From Schlesneria paludicola DSM 18645 (lineage in GTDB: Bacteria > Planctomycetota > Planctomycetia > Planctomycetales > Planctomycetaceae), in NCBI RefSeq assembly GCF_000255655.1, contig NZ_JH636434.1, positions 962,667 to 1,026,666 of the forward strand: a DNA stretch of 64,000 nt, read 5' to 3'. This document shows, in pieces, positions 51,075 to 60,889 of the stretch. Position 1 is the first letter of the stretch; each line of letters begins with the position of its first letter. A model generated the notes under the pieces. The model ran no database searches, was not told the DNA's origin, and saw nothing but the letters and a program-made list of their open reading frames with translations. The translations under genes were made by a program, and so were the position numbers.

Positions 51075-51857
51075 CTATTTGGGCAGCGAATTCGGATTTC
51101 GCCAGATCAACGCATTCATGGGGCCCACGTCAACGACGAAGATCACGTCGTTACAGTCTTTATCACCCCCGCCGTACATGTCTTCGAAACCGATGACGAT
51201 GTACTGACTGTTGTCAGGAAAGAACGCGATCATGTGCTGGAAGTTGTCCGCATTGTTGTTCGTTCCGTTGTAGTAGACCGACTCGGGGACCGCACTCGAA
51301 CTCAAATTGCCCATCAGAAAAAAGGCGAGCTGCTGCCCGGCTTTGACGGTCGGCAACTGAACGAAGTCACCATACAGCAGGGGCTCTGCCTGCGTACGAG
51401 TCGAACCTCCAGCGCCGCACATGCCTGCTGGCGAACTGGCGTTCGGCAGGATTGTGAAGGTATTTCCGCTGAGAACGGACGTGGACGGCGCACTCAACGT
51501 GGCAATCGTTGCTCCGAGGCCGTTCTTGTAACAGGCCCCATCTTTCAGGAAGTAGACGCGTGGGGCGTAGTCAAACAAGAAATACAGTCGCTGAGGGTCC
51601 AACTGGTACAGTCCGGCTCCCGTGAAGGCGACACCTTCCGGTAGCATCTGATTGCAGTAGTTGGTGTAGGTGGACTTTTTTGCCTCGAAGCTTTGCGCCG
51701 TCGAATCACTTCCGTAGGTCTGCGCCCGATCGATCACAGAGAGACCCAATGGTCGGTAGGTCGACTGGATCGAAGTATAAGTCCCCGCGATCACGGTGGC
51801 CGAGAATCCGACGACCGCGAAAAGTCCTAACAGCAATCTCCAGTGTTTCGATTTCAT
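51075..51857 (-). CDS. Secreted DUF4114-domain protein
   Basis: A 260-aa protein with a signal peptide (HWRLLLGLFAVVGFSATVIA). The C-terminal DUF4114-like domain is recognised by GFEDMYGGGDKDCNDVIFVV, an Asp-rich calcium-binding-like motif found in secreted cell-surface proteins. Residues about 65-165 contain four cysteines that could form disulfides. It is the first gene of the minus-strand unit preceding TadE-TadG-TadE, with a 172-bp gap. It could be the calcium-dependent surface adhesin served by the Tad-like proteins, which is an inference from position. Confidence 0.82.
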   Translation of the reverse strand: MKSKHWRLLLGLFAVVGFSATVIAGTYTSIQSTYRPLGLSVIDRAQTYGSDSTAQSFEAKKSTYTNYCNQMLPEGVAFTGAGLYQLDPQRLYFLFDYAPRVYFLKDGACYKNGLGATIATLSAPSTSVLSGNTFTILPNASSPAGMCGAGGSTRTQAEPLLYGDFVQLPTVKAGQQLAFFLMGNLSSSAVPESVYYNGTNNNADNFQHMIAFFPDNSQYIVIGFEDMYGGGDKDCNDVIFVVDVGPMNALIWRNPNSLPK

Positions 51858-52247
51858 GTTTGTGCCCTAAAACGTTGAGATCGTCCGACCTGCCGCAAAT
51901 CCATCAAGCGGCTATTGATCACTCTCGCACTCGCGGACGACAGACCGTTTGTGTTGGGGTCGAGAATTCGAGGAATTAAAAAATGACTCGATGCCATGCA
52001 ACCTAGGTCACGTTTGACCACTGTCAAATTGTGAGCGAAGGTTTTTCCGCAGAATCGGAAAAGACGTGCGTCCGGAATGGATTCGCAACCTTTCGACGTT
52101 GTGGCACCCTTGCCAGAGGCGAATTGACGGACTTGGTCGTGGGAGCGATATTAGACGGTGCGTGGCCAAGTTCGCCTGAACAGATGCGTTCTCTGCAGTT
52201 GGCCCGAAACGGAATTGAACGGATTCGGCTGTTGCAGGAGGCAGAAG
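51858..52247. other. Intergenic region between divergent DUF4114 and LRR genes
   Basis: About 390 bp. No repeat or ORF is recognised. It presumably contains promoters for both directions. GGAGGCAG at about 52237 is the ribosome-binding site of the LRR gene. Confidence 0.4.
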
Positions 52248-53162
52248 ATGTATTTCCCACGCGTGCTGGCAACGATCTTATGTCTGTCCACGGTGACGGT
52301 TGCCGTTGGACAAGACGGTCCCGCGATCGAAATTCTCGAACGGGAAGGGGCCATTGTGCAGCGCGTGGATTCGCTGCCGGATGGGCCAGTCTCGGTCGTG
52401 ACGTACAATTTGCGGCAAGTGACGGACGAAGGAAATCGGGCACTGAAAGAACTGTTCGAGCTTCCGGCCATCGAATTCCTGGGAACAGGTGACACCGAGC
52501 TTCAACCAGCCACCCTGCGCGCCCTACAAGGCAAGCGCTCCCTGAAACGCCTCTCAATTTCGTTCGCAAAAATCAGCGACGACAGCGCTAAGCTACTCGG
52601 CACACTCAGAAGTCTCGAGGTGTTGGAGCTTCGAGCACAGGTTGAGATCCACCCAAAGGTCTTGGGCGAGGTCTTTAATCTCACTAGTTTGAAAGAATTG
52701 ACATTGTCGGATCGTCTCGCGGACGACCCTGCCATGGAAGAGCTGCGCAGAATGCCCTACCTGAAGACGCTGACCGTTCGCAGTGTCTTTGTGTCCGACG
52801 CGGGACTGGCTTCATTGCGACAGGTCAAAAGCTTGCGAAATCTGCGGATTTTGCTGGGCCCCAAGGTGACGGAAGAAGGTGTCCGGCATTTATCGGAGCT
52901 GGATCTGGCAGATCTTGATATCACCTATTTGAACGTCACCGACAAAGAGCTGAAGTCTTTACGAAAATTCAAAGGTTTGAAAGGCCTACGACTGGTGAGC
53001 GCCGCGAAGGTGACTGACGAGGCAGTCCCGTTTCTCTCCGAATTGTCGGAACTGAAACGTCTCGATATCGCCGATGCCAAACTGTCGAAAGCCGGCATCG
53101 GACAGCTTGAACGTGCTCTTCCAAACTGCAAGATCGCCTACGATTCGATTCCTCGAAATTGA
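52248..53162 (+). CDS. Secreted leucine-rich-repeat-like protein
   Basis: A 304-aa protein beginning MYFPRVLATILCLSTVTVAV, a signal peptide. From about residue 70 it consists of roughly seven 22-25-residue leucine-rich repeats of the plantomycete type, for example LKRLSISFAKISDDSAKLLG, LEVLELRAQVEIHPKVLGEV, LKTLTVRSVFVSDAGLASL, LADLDITYLNVTDKELKSL and LKRLDIADAKLSKAGIGQLE. Such repeats make a protein-binding solenoid. GGAGG precedes the ATG by eight bases. The longer frame from 52158 lacks such a signal. Partner unknown. Confidence 0.84.
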   Translation: MYFPRVLATILCLSTVTVAVGQDGPAIEILEREGAIVQRVDSLPDGPVSVVTYNLRQVTDEGNRALKELFELPAIEFLGTGDTELQPATLRALQGKRSLKRLSISFAKISDDSAKLLGTLRSLEVLELRAQVEIHPKVLGEVFNLTSLKELTLSDRLADDPAMEELRRMPYLKTLTVRSVFVSDAGLASLRQVKSLRNLRILLGPKVTEEGVRHLSELDLADLDITYLNVTDKELKSLRKFKGLKGLRLVSAAKVTDEAVPFLSELSELKRLDIADAKLSKAGIGQLERALPNCKIAYDSIPRN

Positions 53163-53190
53163 GATTCAGGTCTGATTTCCGTCACTCGCT

Positions 53191-53327
53191 GGCAATCGTT
53201 CACACGGCGGGGACTGGCTCATTTTCCCGCGATAAAGGGCAGGATGATCTTCGTCGATGCACTGTGGATTCCAATTGAACCGGGAACATGTGCCTGCCCC
53301 TCTCTCTTCGCGCTGTGAACGGTTGCC
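53191..53327. repeat. Long palindromic intergenic element, family B
   Basis: A 137-bp element. The outer arms are GGCAATCGTTCACA and TGTGAACGGTTGCC, complementary with one mismatch. The inner arms GGGGACTGGCTCATTTTCCC and the complement of GGGAACATGTGCCTGCCCC match with three mismatches and one gap. The centre is TAAAGGGCAGGATGATCTTC. It shares the GGGGACTGGCT core with family A. It lies between the LRR gene and the convergent ABM-like gene. Confidence 0.65.
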
Positions 53328-53414
53328 ACTCTGGCAAGGCCGTCTCACGCAAATACGAACTCAACATTGGCACGACGGTTTAAAGCGGTACCCGCCGTGA
53401 GCGGGATTGCCCCC

Positions 53415-53750
53415 TCATGTGGCGTCTTGTGGGAACGTGATTGGCTGAAATTCAGAAAAGAGATGTTGCGACTCCTTCAGCGACGAAAGAGGTACGTACT
53501 CGCACGCTGCCTCGAATTCCTGCCAAAGCGCAAGAATGACAGGATTGTGGTGTGCCTGCTCGATCGCCTCCGACGACTTCCATTCGAAGACTTCCAGAAT
53601 TGTCCCATCGGCCGCTTCCATCACGTAGCATTGCCGGTCTGTGACGAGCCCCTGGTCAGAAAGAATTCCCCAGTGCTTTTTGATGACCGCGGCCAACTCG
53701 TTGCGTTTCCCGAGCTTCGGTTTAAAGGCCGCAATGACGACACGTGGCAT
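53415..53750 (-). CDS. Antibiotic-biosynthesis-monooxygenase-like (ABM) domain protein
   Basis: A 111-aa protein beginning MPRVVIAAFKPKLGKRNELA, with the ferredoxin-like small dimeric alpha/beta-barrel pattern of ABM-superfamily proteins: VIAAFKPKLG, VMEAADGTILEVFEWKS, and an N-terminal His-bearing helix (KKHWGILSDQGLV). These act as cofactor-poor oxygenases, heme-degrading enzymes or small-molecule sensors. The activity cannot be told here. The open frame extends to 54050, but the first 100 codons look non-coding and the ATG at 53750 fits. It shares a divergent intergenic region with the DUF1501 gene. Confidence 0.7.
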   Translation of the reverse strand: MPRVVIAAFKPKLGKRNELAAVIKKHWGILSDQGLVTDRQCYVMEAADGTILEVFEWKSSEAIEQAHHNPVILALWQEFEAACEYVPLSSLKESQHLFSEFQPITFPQDAT

Positions 53751-54094
53751 GGATCGGGGCCATTTCTTGAGGAAGCGGGCCGCAACGACACCCGACAGTT
53801 TCGGAAATAGGTTCGGTATCGTACAAGTGAATTTGGCGACCAGCAATAAGATATCGCTGCAACATGCTGTGGAACTGACTACAATTGGGCACACTGACGC
53901 CCATGATGTAACGTGTTCATTGAGTTGGAGACGGACGCATTTTCTTTGCAGAATACGTGAGACAGAGTGCGAGGCATTTGCGAGCCAGTCACTCGTTGCC
54001 AATGAAAATGGATCTACCACTAAACTCTGGCGCGTGAATGGTGACGCCAACCATTTTCGGCTTCGAAGAGCGACATTGCCAAGCGGAGAAGAGC
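53751..54094. other. Intergenic region between divergent ABM-like and DUF1501 genes
   Basis: About 340 bp. No repeat is recognised. It would contain promoters for both directions. Confidence 0.35.
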
Positions 54095-55513
54095 GTGTTT
54101 GATCGATTGAACGAATTGACTCGTCGTCATTTCCTGGGCAGAGTGGGAACCGGACTCGGCGCGACCGCGCTGGCTTCGCTGTTGCAACGCGATGCAGTCG
54201 CTGGCCCAGCAGGTCGCGATCACTTTCCTGCGAAGGTCAAACGTGTGATCTGGATGTTCCAGTCGGGGGCTCCGTCCCAAATGGAATTATTTGATCACAA
54301 ACCGCGCTTGGCCGAATTCCACAAGCAAGAACTGCCCGCATCGATCCGAATGGGCCAGCGTTTGACGGGCATGACATCGGGGCAGTCGAGTTTTCCGGTG
54401 GTCGCGTCGAAGTTCCAGTTCGCACAGCACGGACAATCCGGAATGTGGATGAGCGAACTGCTGCCTTACACCTCCAAAATTGTCGACGACCTTTGTCTGA
54501 TTCGATCGATGCACACCGAGGCGATCAATCACGATCCGGCGATCACATTTATACAAACCGGCAGCCAACTTCCGGGCCGGCCCAGTTTTGGATCGTGGGT
54601 CGACTACGGGTTGGGGACCATGAATGAAAATTTGCCGGCGTTCGTCGTCATGATCTCCAAGTCCGGAACCAAAGGGCAGGGGCTGTTGGCCCGATTGTGG
54701 GGCAGCGGATTCCTTCCATCGGAACATCAGGGTGTGAAACTGCGCGGCGTGGGCGACCCCGTACTGTATTTGTCTGATCCTCAGGGAATGGACCGCGAAG
54801 GTCGCCGTCAAATGCTGGATGGCTTGGCGGAACTGAATCAACTGGAGTTCGCGGACGTCGGTGATCCCGAAATCAAGGCCCGCATCGCCCAGTATGAACT
54901 GGCGTTCCGGATGCAGTCATCTGTACCAGAACTGATGGACCTGTCGCAAGAATCTGAAAAGACGTTTGAAATGTATGGCGAGGACGCCCGTAAGCCGGGA
55001 TCATACGCCGCCAATTGCCTTTTGGCCCGGCGACTTGTTGAACGCGGAGTTCGCTTCATTCAGCTCTATCACCGCGATTGGGACCACCATGGCGGACTGC
55101 CAGAACGCATGGTTCAGCAATGCAAGGAGACCGATCAAGCCTCGGCGGCACTCGTTCAGGATTTGAAACAGCGCGGGTTGCTCGATGAAACGCTTGTGAT
55201 TTGGTCGGGCGAGTTCGGACGCACGGTGTACTGCCAGGGGGCCATCACCGATACCACTTACGGTCGCGACCATCATCCGCGTTGCTTCTCGCTCTGGATG
55301 GCGGGCGGGGGCGTCAAAGGCGGTCTGACATTCGGCGAGACCGACGATTACTCGTACAACATCGTCCGCGATCCCGTACACGTTCATGATCTGCAGGCGA
55401 CAATTCTGCACCAGTTAGGCATTGATCACACACGGCTCACCTATCGATTTCAGGGACGCGATTTCCGCCTGACGGATGTCCATGGCCGCGTTGTGAATGA
55501 AATTCTCAGTTGA
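54095..55513 (+). CDS. DUF1501 family protein, Tat-exported
   Basis: A 472-aa member of the planctomycete DUF1501 family, an alkaline-phosphatase-like fold. The N-terminus [20 protein letters not shown] carries a twin-arginine signal. Later motifs are [16 protein letters not shown], the family's [22 protein letters not shown] and [11 protein letters not shown], and [19 protein letters not shown]. The GTG at 54095 follows GGAGAAGAG; an ATG 19 codons earlier (54038) is the longest option. The partner DUF1553 gene normally adjacent is missing here, the nearest being the PSD1 giant at 12.7 kb. The activity is not established for the family. Confidence 0.9.
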   Translation: MFDRLNELTRRHFLGRVGTGLGATALASLLQRDAVAGPAGRDHFPAKVKRVIWMFQSGAPSQMELFDHKPRLAEFHKQELPASIRMGQRLTGMTSGQSSFPVVASKFQFAQHGQSGMWMSELLPYTSKIVDDLCLIRSMHTEAINHDPAITFIQTGSQLPGRPSFGSWVDYGLGTMNENLPAFVVMISKSGTKGQGLLARLWGSGFLPSEHQGVKLRGVGDPVLYLSDPQGMDREGRRQMLDGLAELNQLEFADVGDPEIKARIAQYELAFRMQSSVPELMDLSQESEKTFEMYGEDARKPGSYAANCLLARRLVERGVRFIQLYHRDWDHHGGLPERMVQQCKETDQASAALVQDLKQRGLLDETLVIWSGEFGRTVYCQGAITDTTYGRDHHPRCFSLWMAGGGVKGGLTFGETDDYSYNIVRDPVHVHDLQATILHQLGIDHTRLTYRFQGRDFRLTDVHGRVVNEILS

Positions 55514-55556
55514 CCGCGAGCGCGTCGGTTTGATGGGGCGCCGCTTTCAAGATCCG

Positions 55557-55598
55557 TTTTGTGCCCCTGGCGATTCCGCGATCGCCAGGGGCACAAAA
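55557..55598. terminator. Strong bidirectional terminator
   Basis: TTTTGTGCCCCTGGCGAT and ATCGCCAGGGGCACAAAA form a perfect 18-bp stem with the 6-base loop TCCGCG. It lies 43 bp after the DUF1501 stop and 61 bp before the end of the convergent gene. The T- and A-tracts suit termination in both directions. Confidence 0.85.
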
Positions 55599-55659
55599 TT
55601 ACGAACCCCAACATCCTTCACGGCGTTGCCTGGTCGGGCATCAATCTCGTACTCGGGGA

Positions 55660-56076
55660 CTACGTGCCCGCCGTCGCTGGAACATCGACGCTCTCGCGCG
55701 CCATATCTGCTTCGCCATATCCCTGCCCTTGTGGCCAGATGTGGAATCCCCCTTTCCAGGCGGAGTTCACTTCCCACACACCCCAGATCCCACGACCTTC
55801 GTTGTAGCCCTGATACGCGACGGCATGCATCCCCAGGTACTGCTTCGTCCACGAGCAGCGCCCCGATTCGCAGTCATAGTGTCCCGTGATCGCAAACGCA
55901 CCGACAAAATCTCGGCCTTCGCCAGAAAACGCCCCATCGCGGAACGTCAAAACGAGTTCCATGTTGTTCCGATTTTTTGCGCCCGGTTGCAGAAAATAAC
56001 CTTCCCAAGGGCCAGACGGAAACCGATCGTCTTGTTCGTTGTCTGCAATCGTTCGATCATTTGATGAGGAAGTCAT
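55660..56076 (-). CDS. Small uncharacterised protein
   Basis: A 138-aa protein without signal peptide or membrane segment. After a short disordered start (MTSSSNDRTIADNEQDD) it is compact and aromatic-rich with alternating beta-type segments (GPWEGYFLQPGAK; NNMELVLTFRDGAFSGEGRD; FAITGHYDCESGRCSWTKQY; GIWGVWEV), suggesting a small beta-barrel like lipocalin-type or DUF1579-type folds. The ATG at 56076 is supported by GGAG seven bases upstream. The frame reaches 56148. It is convergent with DUF1501 across a strong terminator. No function is assigned. Confidence 0.72.
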   Translation of the reverse strand: MTSSSNDRTIADNEQDDRFPSGPWEGYFLQPGAKNRNNMELVLTFRDGAFSGEGRDFVGAFAITGHYDCESGRCSWTKQYLGMHAVAYQGYNEGRGIWGVWEVNSAWKGGFHIWPQGQGYGEADMARESVDVPATAGT

Positions 56077-56446
56077 AGCGGTCTCCTGCGCGGGGGACTT
56101 GGAGCGTTTCTGCGATGCCCGACAGTGGGATTGTTCGGAGCCGTCCACTGGAGGTCAAATTGCCGAATTCCGAATCCCATTTTGCTCGTACAAGATTGGC
56201 GGATTTCGGCGCAGATCGAAGGGCGGTGGCGAGCGCAGACGTCAGTCAGTACGAACCCGACGAAATGCACGAGAAAGGATGGTCGAAATTCGTGAGATGC
56301 CGTAGACTGGTCACCGCCCCATCAACTGACGTTCGTGTCTCCGCTCTTACTCAAGCACCCCAGCTTGTGTTGATGGCTCACTCGTAGTCGACATTTGATC
56401 CCCAATTTGTTCGTGTTTCCGAAACAGGTTCATTGATGTTCAACCG
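56077..56446. other. Intergenic region between divergent small protein and kinase genes
   Basis: About 370 bp. No repeat or convincing ORF. Promoters for both sides are expected here. Confidence 0.35.
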
Positions 56447-59400
56447 ATGACGAAGGGCGTTGAGATGCCACGACTGTTGGTGGTGGAACGCGACGCGGCC
56501 AGACGCGATTCACTCATCTACGTTCTTTCGCAGGCTGGCAACGACGTACGCAGCGCCTCAAAGGGCGATGTGATCGAATTTGCAGCAGACTCTGATCTGC
56601 TGATCATCGGCGATGGTGACTTGTCGCTGCTCGAAGAAGTGCCGCGAGTGAACGGGAAGTTGACGATCCCGATCCTGGCTCTGATTAATCCCGGTAATTG
56701 CGAGGGAATTCTCGCATGTCTGGCCGCGGGGGTAGCCGGCGTCTTTTCACGGCAGCGAACCAGTCTCGAAATCGTGGACAAAGTCAGATCACTGGTTCAA
56801 CCCGTTCTGGGTAATGCAGCGTCGAACCAGGAATGCTGTACGGGCTATCCCGAGCGAAATCACGAGACGGAATATCGACAGGCGGATCTAATCGCGGCAC
56901 TCGATGCCGGGTGCGAGGACATTGTTCGACTTCAGGAACAGTATGAGCTTGAACTAAGCCATCGCCGCAAGGTCGAACAAGCCTTGATGGAGTCGGAAGC
57001 GTTTTATCAATCACTGGTGGAGACACTGCCACTGGCGATGCTTCGCAAGGATCTCGACGGCCGGTTTACGTTCGCTAATCGACTGCTGTCCGATGCCTTC
57101 AAGCGGCCGGCCGAAGAAATCATGGGGAAAAGTGATCACGATTTCTTTCCTCGAGAATTGGCGGAAAAGTATCGCGCCGACGATCGTCGAGTCATCGAGA
57201 CTCGCTGCAATTTCGAAACCACTGAAGAATTTCAAACACCGACGGGCGAACAGCGATACACCCATGTCGTCAAGAGTCCGGTTTACGACACGGCCGGAAA
57301 CCTGGTCGGTATTCAGGGAATTTTTTCCGACGTCACCGAGAAAGAGCGCGCGGAACGAGAACTGGTGCAAACGAAAGCCCGATTGCAGGCCGTCCTCGAT
57401 GCGGCAACACAGGTTGCCATCATTTCGACGGACGTGGACGGCGCGATCAGTCTATTCAATACCGGTGCCGAACGGATGTTGGGGTACACCACCGAAGAAA
57501 TGCTGGGCCGCAGCCCGGAAGTCTTCCATTTACCAGAGGAAATCCAGGCCCGCAGTGACGAGCTTTCGCGTGAATTTGGACATCAGATCCGCGGATTCGA
57601 TGTGTTCGTGGCGTACGCCCGCCGCGGCGATCATGATGAACGCGAATGGACGTATGTTCGCAAGGATGGCAGCCATATCCGCGTGATGTTGTCTGTCACT
57701 TCAAAACGTGACGCTGACGGGCACGCGAACGGCTTCCTGGGGATCGCGACCGACATCTCGGCCCGCCATCGTGCCGAAGCCGAACTTCTTAAGGCCAAAG
57801 AAGCGGCCGAAGCAGCGAACCGCGCGAAGAGCGACTTTCTGGCCAATATGAGTCATGAAATCCGCACCCCGCTCAATGCGATCATCGGGATGACGGAACT
57901 GGTCCGGGATACAGATCTCAATACAACACAGCGCGAATATCTCGCCATGGTGCAGGAATCTGGTGAGTCCCTGTTATCTGTGATTAACGACATTCTTGAT
58001 TTCTCGAAGATCGAAGCCGGAAAGCTCAGCCTGGAACGGGTGAGCTTCAATCTTCGCGAGATGCTGGGCGATACGATGAAATCGCTGGCACTCCGCGCGC
58101 ACCGCAAGCGTTTAGAACTGGCGTGTCACGTGGCCCATGGTGTGCCGGCCGCCGTTGAAGGCGATCCGCACCGCCTTCGGCAAATTGTTGTCAACCTGGT
58201 CGGAAACGCCATCAAATTCACCGAACGCGGTGAAGTTGTGCTGGATGTCGAAGCCGAATACACGTCAGGTGACGAGTTAATCCTGCATTTCCGCGTGACG
58301 GATACCGGAATCGGCATTTCCGCCGATCAGTTGCACACAATTTTCGAGGCATTCGAACAGGCTGACACCTCGACAACACGCCGGTATGGCGGGACCGGAC
58401 TCGGATTGGCCATCTCGTCTCGGCTCGTCGAATTGATGCAAGGGCGGATTTGGGTTGAAAGCGAACTGAACTGCGGAAGCACGTTTCATTTTCTCGCGAA
58501 GTTCTCGATGTCCTCGCCCGAAGCCGAAGCCCGGGAATCAACGATCTATCCGCCGATGCTGCATGGGCTGCGCGTTCTGATTGTGGACGACAACGCCACA
58601 AACCGTCGAATTCTGATCGAAATCTTGACGAACTGGCAGATGAATCCCGTCGCCGTTTCATGCGTGACAGATGCCATTTCCGAGTTGCGAACGATGTCGA
58701 CGGACGGGCAGCCGTACGCCATGGTGCTGACAGATGCGAACATGCCCGATGTCGACGGATTCGAACTGGCACGGCAGATCCACGAAAATCCGATTCTCTG
58801 TCGCTCGATGGTCATGATGCTGACTTCGGGCGATCGACCGGGCGACATCAGCCGATGCGGGCAATTGGGAGTGTCAGCCTATCTGGTCAAACCGATCAAG
58901 CAATCGGAACTGCTCGATGCCATTCTTGTCGCGGTGGGCGGCCAGTCTTCGCTCACCGGCTGTCTCGACAAGTCGCTCAGCTCTGCACGCAAGGCGACGC
59001 AGTCCAAATCCGTCCTCCTGGCCGAAGACAGTTTGATTAATCAAAAGCTGGCGATTGGGCTGCTGGAAAAATGGGGGCATCGCGTGACAGTGGCGAACGA
59101 CGGACAAGAGGCGGTGAACTTGTCTGGGCAATACATATTCGATCTCGCCCTGATGGATGTTCAAATGCCAGAGATGGATGGATTGGATGCGACACGTGCC
59201 ATTCGCCGACGCGAGATCTTGACGGGAGTACACCTTCCGATTCTCGCCATGACAGCCCATGCGATGAAGGGTGACCGCGAACGATGCCTGGCAGCGGGGA
59301 TGGACGACTATTTAATGAAGCCGATTCGTGCAGAGCAACTTTTCCAGGCGATCGAACGAGTTGGCGTCGCGACGGAATCGAAAGGCCAGGGCGAGCTCCC

Positions 59401-59800
59401 TGGTGGCCCGACAATGGAATCGACACCGATGGGATTGGATCATGTCGACTGGGATTTGGCCCATCAGGCCGTCAATCACGATGTGTCGTTACTGAACCAT
59501 GTGATTGAAGCGTTTCTTGAAGAGTGTCCGCAACTGATTGTCACATTGGACGAGTCCGTGCCGGCCCAGGATTGGAAACGCTTTCAGCGCGCCGCCCATA
59601 CCATGAAAAGCGCGCTTCGAATGTTTGGCGTGTCGAACTTGGCCGATGACGTCGAACGCTTGGAACTTGCGGCGAAAACGGGACAGCTTCAAGAGGATCT
59701 CGGAACCGTCTTAAGTGTCGTCGTTCAACGCGTACGAGGAATTCTGGAGGAAATGTCGACATACTTGCAGTCGGCAAGCGGCAATGCCAGTATCGGATGA
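56447..59800 (+). CDS. Hybrid sensor histidine kinase with PAS, two receivers and HPt
   Basis: A 1117-aa cytoplasmic kinase. Residues about 8-115 are a receiver-like domain with degenerate acidic pocket ([10 protein letters not shown]) and no clear phosphorylation Lys. PAS domains start near 182 and 313. The HisKA H-box [11 protein letters not shown] puts the phospho-His at H470. The ATPase N-box [10 protein letters not shown] is near 582. Receiver 1 (LIVDDN; D in TDANMP, about 763) and receiver 2 (LLAEDS; D in LMDVQMP, about 903; MKPIR) follow. The HPt, from about 999, carries H1051 in [13 protein letters not shown]. This is a full His-Asp-His-Asp phosphorelay in one chain. The ATG at 56465 is an alternative start. 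It lies 42 bp upstream of a receiver-ATPase gene. Confidence 0.93.
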   Translation: MTKGVEMPRLLVVERDAARRDSLIYVLSQAGNDVRSASKGDVIEFAADSDLLIIGDGDLSLLEEVPRVNGKLTIPILALINPGNCEGILACLAAGVAGVFSRQRTSLEIVDKVRSLVQPVLGNAASNQECCTGYPERNHETEYRQADLIAALDAGCEDIVRLQEQYELELSHRRKVEQALMESEAFYQSLVETLPLAMLRKDLDGRFTFANRLLSDAFKRPAEEIMGKSDHDFFPRELAEKYRADDRRVIETRCNFETTEEFQTPTGEQRYTHVVKSPVYDTAGNLVGIQGIFSDVTEKERAERELVQTKARLQAVLDAATQVAIISTDVDGAISLFNTGAERMLGYTTEEMLGRSPEVFHLPEEIQARSDELSREFGHQIRGFDVFVAYARRGDHDEREWTYVRKDGSHIRVMLSVTSKRDADGHANGFLGIATDISARHRAEAELLKAKEAAEAANRAKSDFLANMSHEIRTPLNAIIGMTELVRDTDLNTTQREYLAMVQESGESLLSVINDILDFSKIEAGKLSLERVSFNLREMLGDTMKSLALRAHRKRLELACHVAHGVPAAVEGDPHRLRQIVVNLVGNAIKFTERGEVVLDVEAEYTSGDELILHFRVTDTGIGISADQLHTIFEAFEQADTSTTRRYGGTGLGLAISSRLVELMQGRIWVESELNCGSTFHFLAKFSMSSPEAEARESTIYPPMLHGLRVLIVDDNATNRRILIEILTNWQMNPVAVSCVTDAISELRTMSTDGQPYAMVLTDANMPDVDGFELARQIHENPILCRSMVMMLTSGDRPGDISRCGQLGVSAYLVKPIKQSELLDAILVAVGGQSSLTGCLDKSLSSARKATQSKSVLLAEDSLINQKLAIGLLEKWGHRVTVANDGQEAVNLSGQYIFDLALMDVQMPEMDGLDATRAIRRREILTGVHLPILAMTAHAMKGDRERCLAAGMDDYLMKPIRAEQLFQAIERVGVATESKGQGELPGGPTMESTPMGLDHVDWDLAHQAVNHDVSLLNHVIEAFLEECPQLIVTLDESVPAQDWKRFQRAAHTMKSALRMFGVSNLADDVERLELAAKTGQLQEDLGTVLSVVVQRVRGILEEMSTYLQSASGNASIG

Positions 59801-59842
59801 TGTGAAGAACGTTTTTCTTGATGCATCAGTCAGGTTAATTGC

Positions 59843-60793
59843 ATGCCCACGATCTTGATCGTTGACGATTCCGCAACCGACCGGCGGCTCGCTGGCGGCT
59901 TGGTTGGTTCCATCGGCGATGCGACCGTCGAATATGCGATTGACGGCGGCGATGCCCTGATCAAAATGGAACTCCATGTTCCCGATGTGGTCATTACCGA
60001 CCTCGACATGCCTTCCATCAACGGACTCGAATTGGTCAATGTGATTCGCAAGGCCTATCCCGTGACGCCTGTGATCCTGATGACGGCACAAGGCAGCGAA
60101 GAAATCGCTGTTAAGGCCCTGAAAGCGGGGGCATCAAGCTATGTTCCCAAGCGACAGCTTCATCATCATTTGAGTCAAACCGTTCAGCAGGTGCTTCAGG
60201 CCGCCCGAGTGGACCGAGCCCATCTTCGACTGATGCGACGATTGATTCGTCAAGAACTTGAGTTCGTGCTCGAAAATGACGAAGAATTGCTGATGTCGCT
60301 CGTTCAGTATTTGCAAGATACGTCGTACGCCATGGGAATCGTCGATGAGTCGGATCGAGTTCGAATCGGTGTCGCGTTGCAAGAGGCGCTCACGAATGCC
60401 AGCTTTCATGGAAACCTGGAACTGAGTTCGTCACTGCGTGAAGGCGATCACCGAACGTATTATGACTTGGCCGCTCAACGTGCCCGGCTTCCACCCTGGT
60501 CGAATCGACGAATCCATGTGATTGCTCGATTCACGGCAGAACAGGTCGAATTTACGATTCGCGACGAAGGGCCGGGATTTGATCCGACCTGTTTGCCAGA
60601 TCCGACGGATTCAGCCAATCTCGAACGTCCTTGTGGACGCGGACTGCTGCTCATTCACAACTTCATGGATGAAGTGCGACACAATGAGCTGGGGAATGAA
60701 GTGACATTGGTGAAGCGACGAAAAGAGACCAGCGATCTCACGCTCGTCGACGAACCGTTCCCAGGCGGCTTGCCCGATTCGTCCCCAAATTGA
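59843..60793 (+). CDS. Response regulator with RsbW-like ATPase output domain
   Basis: A 316-aa protein with two parts. Residues 1-122 are a complete receiver: DD at 8-9, the phosphoacceptor D53 in ITDLDMPSINGLEL, T81 and K103 in YVPKR. A linker helix follows. Residues about 160-290 are a GHKL ATPase of the anti-sigma (RsbW/SpoIIAB) kind with N-box ALQEALTNASFHGN, G1 RDEGPGFDP and G2 GRGLLLIHNFMDEV. Phosphorylation of the receiver could gate the ATPase's binding to a STAS antagonist, and such a protein is encoded next. The kinase upstream is the probable phosphodonor. Confidence 0.9.
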   Translation: MPTILIVDDSATDRRLAGGLVGSIGDATVEYAIDGGDALIKMELHVPDVVITDLDMPSINGLELVNVIRKAYPVTPVILMTAQGSEEIAVKALKAGASSYVPKRQLHHHLSQTVQQVLQAARVDRAHLRLMRRLIRQELEFVLENDEELLMSLVQYLQDTSYAMGIVDESDRVRIGVALQEALTNASFHGNLELSSSLREGDHRTYYDLAAQRARLPPWSNRRIHVIARFTAEQVEFTIRDEGPGFDPTCLPDPTDSANLERPCGRGLLLIHNFMDEVRHNELGNEVTLVKRRKETSDLTLVDEPFPGGLPDSSPN

Positions 60794-60889
60794 TTTCTGA
60801 TCACGGCGTCCGAACCGAAATCGGTGGCGGATCGTCTGGATCTCATTCTTTCATTAATCGCGATTGATCTAGATCGAGGACAATTGAAG

